In this document: positions 56,901 through 64,000 of the stretch, piece by piece
Layout: each line of letters starts with the position of its first letter
How positions within the stretch are numbered: the first letter of the stretch is position 1
From: Carettochelys insculpta
Taxonomy: Eukaryota > Chordata > Testudines > Carettochelyidae
Direction of reading: 5' to 3'
Length of the DNA stretch: 64,000 nucleotides
Assembly (NCBI RefSeq): GCF_033958435.1
Contig: NC_134137.1
Location: 248,790,501 to 248,854,500, forward strand
Notes under the pieces: model-generated
Databases searched by the model: none
The model's input: the letters and a program-made list of their open reading frames with translations, nothing else
Told to the model about the DNA's origin: nothing
Translations under genes and position numbers: made by a program

Positions 56901-57108
56901 GCGGTTGATCAGGAACTGGCGGGGACTGGATCGCGCACGTGACCGTAAGCGCGCAAAGAGCCAACGCGCATCGGCGCATGCACGACCTGACGGAGACTGC
57001 TGAAGATTTTCTGAGCTGCGGCGCCGGGGCGAGCCCGACACCTACTGTGGAGCACCCACGGGGACACATCTCGAAGAACCATCGTTACTACAGGTGAGTA
57101 ACTTCTCT
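56901..57108 (-). repeat. DIRS right inverted terminal repeat
   Basis: The reverse complement of the left repeat, with about 30 additional bases at the outer end (ctacaggtgagtaacttctc). The same additional bases appear in the internal complementary region. Confidence 0.85.
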
Positions 57109-57361
57109 TTATATATTTCTGCACAAAAGCAGTATTCTTCATTGTATAGTAAAGGTGCTCTATTATAGCCCTATTTGATCCACAAATGGACAAGTGCCAA
57201 AACTACCAGGCCTCATAAAGTAAGGATCTTTACATGCTATTGCCCTCATCTAGTCTTATATGGTCTTACAAGATAATATTATCACATATAGTCCATGAAC
57301 TTTAAATCCTGTGTCCACGTGGCCCACACTGTTGATGAACTTGGACCACCCTGCTTTAGAT

Positions 57362-59085
57362 AATACTGCTCATCCAGGTAGTTACTTACTGTACCAAGTT
57401 ATTCCTTTGAACTTCTTTTAAGGAAGCAGACAAATGGCTATCCTAAATGTTTCCAACCACTTCTTGCCTAGTTGCTTAGAATAGGGGCCATAACGAGCTG
57501 GAAGACTTGTGCTAAAAATGCTTCACGTGCTTTGCCCACTATAGAGAATCTTGGGGTTTTTTGATGCAGCATTAGGAGAGGAATTCAGGCACTGGAGAAA
57601 AGCTAGATCCCTCCTAGCAACTCTCAAATTATGCCATTTTTCTTGTGGGTTTGGAGGGTGCTAAATTAATGAGCAGATTATGCTAGTCCACCATCCATAC
57701 TAGGGGCAACTAAAGCATGAACAACAGTCTGGTCGGTTGTGTAAATTCCTTCACTTGAGATTAAACAACCAAAACAGCCCAGTGCAGCCTCTCCTCCCCT
57801 CGCTGGGACTGCAGGCTTACAGTGGATGGGCTAGGCTTTTTCTGAATACTGGGAGTAAAAAATGGTGCTGTGGGCCCCTTTCCACGTACTCAGCCAACTA
57901 GCAGAAGTGCCATAAGAGGTTATGTGGTAGCCATTTGCCATCATAACAAAAGAGGTAGACTATTTTCCCTCTTGCCCAGCATGGAATTGCACTATTGGGG
58001 TGATTATGTCTTAAGTACAACAATGGATTAGGCACTGGCACTCACTCACCCTGCCCAGGTTCTGTACAGAGAATTCCTAGCCAACAGTTGATAATCTAGG
58101 GCCTTAAATTAAACAGGTTCTTTTCTTGTTGCTCAGTGTATTAAGGAACCTCTAGCTTTAAACTAGTATTCATTTAAATGAAAATATTTCTGTCTAAGAA
58201 TTAATCTTGCCCTCTGGAAGTCTGCCTGCTCAAACGTCATATGTTAGTTTTAAATGTAATCCAAAAACAGGGAAAAAATGATTATTTTGAGCTCGGATGC
58301 TGCTTCTCATTCCATCTAGCCTCATAGCCACAGGGGTTAAAGCATTTTAAAACTGTTCTAAAAGTTTTTATAGCAACCTAGCTGAGTCCCTGTAGTAAGG
58401 GGTTACGAGACTGCATTAATTGGACTGAAGCTTTGGATTCCACATGTATCTAAGCTAGCTGGGGCTGACATGGTAACATCTAAGCATTGTTTCTGACTTT
58501 GAGACCCACTCAATGCAGGTGTCCTGTTTGTAACCCATTCTTTGCATGGTAGACTTCACAGTGTAACAGTGCTTGACACCCAAGACTAAGCAAGGTAATG
58601 AATACCTGAATGCAATCCCCACTTCCCCACTCCTAAGAGGCCATGGGTTTCGTCAGCATGTTTGGGAGAAGAGCAGAGCTTCTCAACACTGTCTTGTATT
58701 TCTTGTGATGGACTAGCTCGTTTGCTTAGAGAACTTGTTTCTTTTAAAAATTGTCCATGACATTTTTTTCTCCTTTTTCATGAGGACTGTTCGATATACT
58801 AACCCCCATTAGCTGTTAGGCAAGGTGCTCCTTTCCCACTCTAGCAAGATAAATGCAGAAGTGGGGGGCCAGCAAAGGTACCTCCAAAACCTTATCTACC
58901 AGCTTTTGGTGTAAACTTCCCCCCAAAATCCTAAAAACCTTAGATTTTGGGGATAAAATTTGCTGCCACCACCCAAGTAGTAATAAGGAAACCAGGGAGA
59001 GACTACTTGGGAAATCTCAGCCCCAAAAGTAAAAACCAGGACATAAACATTAACCAATACCAAGTTAATAAAAAGAAAAAGAGAG
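57362..59085. other. Intergenic; inverted partner of the repeat at 50.4 kb
   Basis: About 57905-58045 is the inverted copy of 50386-50520 (ggtgattatg ... aagtacaacaatggattaggc). No gene or other transposon was recognised in the rest. Confidence 0.45.
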
Positions 59086-59545
59086 AATCATAGAACACTA
59101 GGACTGGAAGAGACCTCGAGAGGCCATCGAGTCCAGCCCCCTGCCCCGATGGCAGGACCAAGTACTATCTAAACCATCCCTCATAGATGTCTGTCTAACC
59201 TGTTCTTAAATATCTCCAGCAATGGAGATTTCACAGCCTCCCTTGGCAATTTATTCCACTGTTTGACCGCCCTGACAGTTAGGAACTTTTTCCTAATGTC
59301 CAACCTAAACCTCCATTGCTGCAGTTTAAGCCCGTTGCCTCTTGTTCTATCCTCAGAGGCCAAGAAGAACAAGTTTTCTCCTTCCTCCTTATGTCTCCCT
59401 TTTAGATACCTGAAAACTGCTATCATGTCTCCCCTCAATCTTCTCTTTTCCAAACTGAGCAAGCCCAATTCTTTCAACCTTTTTTCATAGGTCACGTTCT
59501 CTAGACCTTTAATCATTCTTGTTGCTCTTTTCTGGACCCTCTATT
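59086..59545 (-). mobile_element. CR1 3' fragment
   Basis: The minus-strand frame 59516-59181 is the CR1 ORF2 C-terminus (LRELGLFSLE-like start, LFFLASEDRTRGNGLKLQQ). It is followed by the CR1 3' UTR and the terminal attct repeat at 59086. It is 5' truncated at about 59545. Confidence 0.8.
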
Positions 59546-59989
59546 ATTATAACAATATTGGTGTTGCAAGCCTCGTGACTAGATGGAAGAGTCACAAAGT
59601 AAAACACATGGGGAGTCTGCACCATGGGCCTAGAACTTAGTTACAAGGAGAGTAAATGAACATTTCTAAAACGTGCACAGACATCAGACCCCACTTCCCA
59701 AACCATAACACAATAAAGCCTAACGGATCTATCTAAACTTCACCTACTTAGACGATTGGACCAGGGCCTGTTTTTGGAGGGAGATAGTTTGTGTCTCCCT
59801 CCCTCATGGCTGGAAAGAAGAAGAAGAAAGAAACAGAACAGAAAAGGGAGGAGCCAAAATTTAATTTTTACCTACATTCCTATAGGCCAACCCCACCTGG
59901 CTAAGGAAGTTAACCCTTTTTCTTCCAGATTGCTGGCTAACCCTCATGATCATGACGCAAGGGGTAACTAAAAAGAAAAATCAATGAAA
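59546..59989. other. Intergenic, no recognised feature
   Basis: Sequence between the CR1 fragment and the Penelope-like element; no conserved coding sequence. Confidence 0.4.
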
Positions 59990-60044
59990 AACAAGAAGCA
60001 GTCCTGGGGCACCATATAGACTAACAGATGTTTTGGAGCATAAG

Positions 60045-61096
60045 TGTAGTGAGTCAGTATGGCCTCCTGCTGACTCAGAGGCAGAGGAGGCTGAGCAGAG
60101 GCCCTGGTGGGCAGGCCCGGAGCCAGAACACCAGTGGCCTGCCCCTCAGAGGGCGGGGCCTAGGGCTAGAAGAGCCAAGGGCGGGGCTCGGGACCCATTA
60201 AAGCCTGGGCCTCCGGGCAGGGAGGAGGCGCCTGCGCGAGCTCCCTGGTGCCAGAGGCAGAGGGCCTGTCGCCACCTGGACGGGCTGGAGGAGCAAGCCT
60301 ACAGCGGCCCCGAGCAACCATGGATCCAGATGCCCGAGGGGGACTACCCGGACTTCCCAGACCTGCCAGGACCCTCATGCCAGCGGAGACCCCCCGCCTT
60401 GGAGGAAGCCCCAGACCGGAGAGGGTGAGTGACCACGAGGCCCCCGGAGCGGCCTGCCCCAGAGTCCCGGCGGACCCCTCAAGCCCAGGATCGCCTCTGG
60501 ACCACCGTGCGACCACCGCCCGACTATCCCAATGATATTGACGTGAGCGACTGGCCGGAGCCCCCGAAGGTGGACGATTTGGAGGAGACCGACCCCGTGG
60601 GACCCCCTGACCAGATGGACTGGGACCTTCCCCCAGTGGAGGTAGAGGTAGGAAGTGGCCCGGGGAACAATACTCCTGAACCCATGGCAGTGTGTTGCAG
60701 CCTGGATCCCCACTGCTGTGGTCATGTGTGAGCGACGCCCCTGGGCTGGGTCGCAGTGGAGTGGGAGGGCCTGCGACCCCCTACCCCCTCCTCGACAGGG
60801 CCAGCCCATGCTGGGCCTGTGCTCAAACCCTTGTGCTGTTGCCTCGCCCCAAACTGAGGGCTGGGCCTGTACGGTGTTACTATTGTGAACTGCTGTCCCA
60901 TCCTAGACTGAGGGCTGGGCCGGGATTGTGTTACAACGGTGAGCTGCTGCCTGCCCTGAACTGAGGGCTGGGCCTGTATTGTGTTACAATGGTGAACTGC
61001 TGCCCCGCCCTGAACTGAGGGCTGGGCCGGTGTTATAACCCTCTTTTGGTTGCCGCCTGCCCTAGGCCAAGGGCTGGGCGTCCCAGGACTCCTACA
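60045..61096 (+). mobile_element. Solo LTR (1,052 bp) with 5-bp target duplication ATAAG
   Basis: It begins TGTAGTGAG and ends GACTCCTACA, giving the inverted termini TGTAG/CTACA. ATAAG flanks both sides (60040-60044, 61097-61101), diagnostic of LTR integration. No internal region remains, so recombination between two LTRs is inferred. The body is GC-rich with an attaaa TATA-like site at about 60197, open frames (60033-60428, 60429-60731) and a tandem repeat at about 60800-61050. Family not assigned; a Gypsy or ERV LTR are both possible. Confidence 0.75.
60800..61050 (+). repeat. Tandem repeat of about 60 bp inside the LTR
   Basis: About four copies of a unit with the core ctgaactgagggctgggcc (earliest: ccaaactgagggctgggcc), followed by tgttacaatggtgaactg. 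Units differ at a few positions. Confidence 0.75.
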
Positions 61097-61371
61097 ATAA
61101 GCTTTCATGGGCAAAGACCTGCTCCATCAGATGCATGAGGAGAGTTCCAGAGGAGGGTTTAAAGAGGGAGTCTCAGTGAAGGGGAGGGCCAGAGTTGGCA
61201 AGGTCTGTCAGTCAGGGAGGCTGTGGCCCATTATCAGTAGCTAACGCGGAGGTGTGACCATAAAGAGTGGAGCAACTGCTTTTGTAATTGGCCAGCCACT
61301 CCCAGTCTCTGTTCAATGTTTAGTTGGTGTTGCATTTGCAAATGAACTGCAGTTTCTCCTTGGAGTTTCTT

Positions 61372-61735
61372 TTAGAAGGTGGTGCTTTTTTTTGGTTGTA
61401 GGATGGCTACTTCTAAATCTATTACTGAGTGTCCAGGGAAATTGAAGTGTTCTCCTGCAGGTTTTTGTATGTTACCATTCCTGATGTCTGATTTGTGTCC
61501 ATTTATTCTTTTACCGAGAGACTGTCCACTTTGGCCAATGTAAACTGCAGCGGGGCATTGGTGGCACATAATGGCATATATTATATTAGTAGATGTGCAG
61601 GTGAAAGAGTCCCTGATGGTATGGTTGATGTTAGGTCCTGTGATGATACTGCTGGTGTATCTGTGTGAGCAGAATTGGCAGTGAGGTGTGTTGCAGGGAT
61701 TGGTTCCAGGTTTAGAGTTACTATGGCACTTCTTA
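61372..61735 (-). pseudogene. GIY-YIG endonuclease fragment of Penelope-like element
   Basis: Open on the minus strand from about 61735 to 61372. It has a Cys-rich linker (CNTPHCQFC), then the GIY-YIG core (AAVYIGQSGQSLGKRINGHK) and a GHSV block. It is truncated upstream, so no reverse transcriptase is present. It corresponds to the segment at 10016-10321. Confidence 0.75.
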
Positions 61736-61757
61736 TAAAAAAACCAAACTTCTTATT

Positions 61758-61789
61758 TAAAAAAAAAAAAAAAAAAAAAGAAAAGAAAA
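61758..61789. repeat. A-rich tract
   Basis: About 20 A followed by gaaaagaaaaa, bordering the Penelope fragment. Confidence 0.8.
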
Positions 61790-64000
61790 ACCTTGTCTAA
61801 CCAGTGTAGGATTATTCAGCTTTTGAAAGCTGTAAAAGGGAAGGTGGCCACTTAAATGAGGTGGGATAAATATGCTTGGTAAGAGTCCAGGTGCTCTCAT
61901 TGGGCCAATTAAGAGGGTAGGGCAGCAACCCAGGAGCTGTAAAAGGCTGGTTGGGAGTCAGTCAGGTGATGACAGCTGTTGAAGACAGAACTAGTGTCTG
62001 GTAGAAAGTAAGCTGGTTAGCTACACGTTTTTCTAGCTGATATCATTCCAGGCTATGGCTAGAGTGCTAGGGAAAGTGGGAGTTGTCTCCTGTTCCTATC
62101 CTAAACCTAAGCTTTTGAGAGGGCTGAAGGTAGCAAAGCAGTGAGACTTACTGCTGATATGTCCAGCACTGGAGAGCTGGATCTATGGGAATAGTGGAAG
62201 GGCCAATGGGAGTAAGGAATATTTCCCTGATAGAGATACTTTTCCAGCATAGACATTTTGTAGGCGGGGGGAGGGCTCCTGTTGGGAAGAGCACTGTTGT
62301 ATTCTAGGTGGAAGGACTGAGTGGCTGCCCTTCTGGGGAAATAGAAGAGGATGGACAAGGAGTCTGTCTGTGGTGGAAGACATTGATGTAGGGTAAGGAC
62401 TTTGTGTTCCTGCTGGAAAGAGCAGGGTTTTAAGGACAGTGTTCTGGGGATCATACGGGCTATGTTTTAAGAAGGCTATTATGGACTACTTGCTCTATGT
62501 TTTGTTAGCAAGCTTAACTGACTAGAGCAGTGTTTCCCCAAACTTAAAACATTAGCTTACCCCACTTCAGGTTCTCAGCCTTATCAGCATACGCCTTCTC
62601 CCAGTGCTTAGCTCCTGATCTTTAGCCATTTATTTTCTGCTACATACCCTTGAAATCCTCTTGCCTACCACTGGCAATACACATCCCACACTTTGGGAAA
62701 CCCTGGTCTTGAGGTTAACTTGTGTGATGGTACTCAAGACTCGCAAGACAAACTGAGTTGGGGTGTGTTCATGCGCACGTGCACGTGCGTGCACGTATTT
62801 GTACAGCTTCTCTGGGCCAGGAGGCTGCCCAGGTGGAGACTGTTTGCTAACTGTCCAGGTTCAGCTTCCCAGACACAAGCACTTCCTCCTACAAAATGAA
62901 AATTCTAATCCATAGTGAAGGCTACAATCAAATGTTATTAATTTAAAAACCCTGTAATAAATGAACAAATGTCCACCTATGGCATTATATACAGAGGGGG
63001 AACTGTTCAGTGTTGCCCTATATGCAAATCCTGAGATTTTCAGTTTTATCTGTGGCTTTGAATACTTATAGACAAATCTTTTCCTCTCGTGCTGGAATGC
63101 TGATACACTGGCATAGTGGCTCACTGATAGCCTCAAATAATGTAATTATAACATCATAGGAAAACCTCTGTATCAAAAGAAGTAACAGATGGGGTCCTTC
63201 TCCTTTACTGAAAAAAGAGCTACTTTTCAGAGCCTCTAGTTTTAAATTAATGAGATGAAATTATATGGAAAGAAAGAGAATTAGAAAGGGAGGAAAGGAA
63301 AAAGCAGACAGTACCATCCAAAATTTTCAATTAAAATAATTTTAACCTGAGATTCTCTCTGTCTAGGGAAAGTAGTCTTCTAAGAGACAAGACTGAAAGA
63401 CAGCCACAAATACAGGAGACTAGCAGATTTACATAGCGTTGCTCAGGTTCTTAACATTTGGAAAATGTACATGCTTTATTTTAATGAGTGTATTTTTAAA
63501 AAATGTATGTATGTTTGGTTTTGTTTTTTTAAAAACAAAAAAGGCTATAGTCAAATAACATTTTGTTCTAGGTTTCAAATCTTTAGCACTGATTTAGACA
63601 TGCTGGAAGAGCTCACTACTCCGAACTTGTCCATTTTATCCCTTTTTCTGTAAGGTTTATTGAGAAGCAATCCTATTCCAGATTCTTCTTCTTTTTGGCA
63701 CATCTTGGATGGTCTCTTTCAACATTTGCTCAGTTATGTCAATTTTGAGAACTGAACTTGGTGATTGTTTTTTTTGTGTTTTTGGTTTTTTTGAGAAGCA
63801 ATCCCATTCCAGGCACATCCTGTTTTCCTCATGCAACCAAGCAAGAGTGACTTGGGGATGTACATGGAGTCATATGCACACTCCCCTTTACCACAGTTCA
63901 TCCCTCCATTTGGAGTGGCACCGCTCTTGGGCCTGTCCCTGTACTCATTGGAAGTGGTGTGGCACTTCTGGAAGAAGAGGCAGGTGGAAGTGGGGCAGGG
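61790..64000. other. No recognised feature
   Basis: A (GT/CA)-rich patch lies at about 62770-62800. BIK would be expected next to MCAT by synteny with human, but no BIK-like exon was recognised here. Confidence 0.4.

Larger units (their letters stand above)
51021..57108 (+). mobile_element. DIRS-type tyrosine-recombinase retrotransposon, structurally complete (6.1 kb)
   Basis: Inverted terminal repeats at 51021-51199 and 56901-57108 share tgtccccgtgggtgctccac and cccgacacctactgtgg. An internal complementary region at about 56739-56840 joins the complement of the left end (cacccacggcgaccactcg) to that of the right end (gaagttactcacctg), the classical DIRS layout. Order of coding parts: gag 51496-53724, RT-RNase H 53465-55654, tyrosine recombinase 55495-56691, overlapping in different frames. 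DIRS elements replicate through a circular DNA and integrate by recombination, without LTRs or target duplications. The copy sits inside the hAT element and looks fairly young, with few disruptions. Confidence 0.9.
48297..57353 (+). mobile_element. hAT (Charlie-like) transposon, 9.06 kb including a nested DIRS element
   Basis: The ends CAGGGTGGTC and GACCACCCTG are perfect 10-bp terminal inverted repeats. Both are flanked by the 8-bp duplication CTTTAGAT (48289-48296, 57354-57361), the hallmark of hAT. The subterminal parts also pair (ggccacgtgtggccc / gtccacgtggccc). Inside are a transposase pseudogene, a Penelope tail hairpin, a MITE fragment, and a DIRS retrotransposon that arrived after the hAT. 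Without the DIRS the hAT would be about 3.0 kb, a normal size. Confidence 0.85.
59990..61740 (-). mobile_element. Penelope-like element, split by a solo LTR
   Basis: The minus-strand tail is at 59990-60044 (gcaccatatagactaacag, then gttttggagcataag). After the LTR, the element resumes at 61097 (ataagctttcatggg) and runs to about 61740 with the endonuclease region. It is truncated before the reverse transcriptase. The tail family is the same as at 28.7 and 32.6 kb. Confidence 0.75.

Noticed and set aside
61790..64000. BIK gene, expected next to MCAT by synteny
   Set aside because: No exon resembling BIK was recognised; it may lie outside the window.
1..64000. CRISPR arrays, bacterial operons or ribosomal RNA genes
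   Set aside because: None are present. The sequence is vertebrate nuclear DNA with spliced genes.

Overview
This window looks like nuclear DNA from a reptile, most likely a turtle. Three spliced vertebrate genes lie in the conserved order and relative orientation TTLL12 - TSPO - MCAT (human 22q13.2 is the same, read from the other strand). The spaces between and inside them are packed with CR1 LINEs, DIRS and Penelope-like retroelements, hAT, Harbinger and TA-flanked (Tc1/mariner or pogo-like) DNA transposons, LTR elements and tRNA-derived SINEs. That mixture is typical of turtles. Assignment to a particular turtle family is not possible from the sequence alone.

Layout. 1-2.2 kb: a 417-bp foldback element and intron sequence of TTLL12. 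2.2-11.4 kb (+): the last eight coding exons of TTLL12, with a hairpin-shaped Penelope-like element in the last intron. 11.4-13.7 kb: convergent 3' ends. 13.7-19.9 kb (-): the three coding exons of TSPO, with a probable non-coding first exon in a CpG island at 33.5 kb. The 13.5-kb first intron holds old transposons. 34-43.7 kb: the gap between the divergent TSPO and MCAT promoters is filled by a CR1 with a Harbinger MITE inside it, a SINE, an autonomous-type but broken Harbinger transposon and a CR1 hairpin. 43.9-47.4 kb (+): complete MCAT (four coding exons, 393 aa). 48.3-57.35 kb: one hAT transposon, delimited by an 8-bp target duplication, carrying a decayed transposase and a structurally complete 6.1-kb DIRS retrotransposon. 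59-61.7 kb: a CR1 tail and a Penelope-like element split by a 1,052-bp solo LTR. 61.8-64 kb: nothing recognisable.

The host genes do not form one pathway, although TSPO and MCAT are both mitochondrial. TTLL12 is a tubulin-tyrosine-ligase-like protein, TSPO an outer mitochondrial membrane cholesterol/porphyrin-binding protein, and MCAT the malonyl-CoA transacylase of mitochondrial fatty-acid synthesis. The least expected observations concern transposons. An 83-bp block covering the MCAT start codon also lies just inside the 5' end of the hAT element 4.4 kb away. A 100-bp CR1 segment forms a 99% identical inverted repeat. Penelope-like tails recur as hairpins at several loci.
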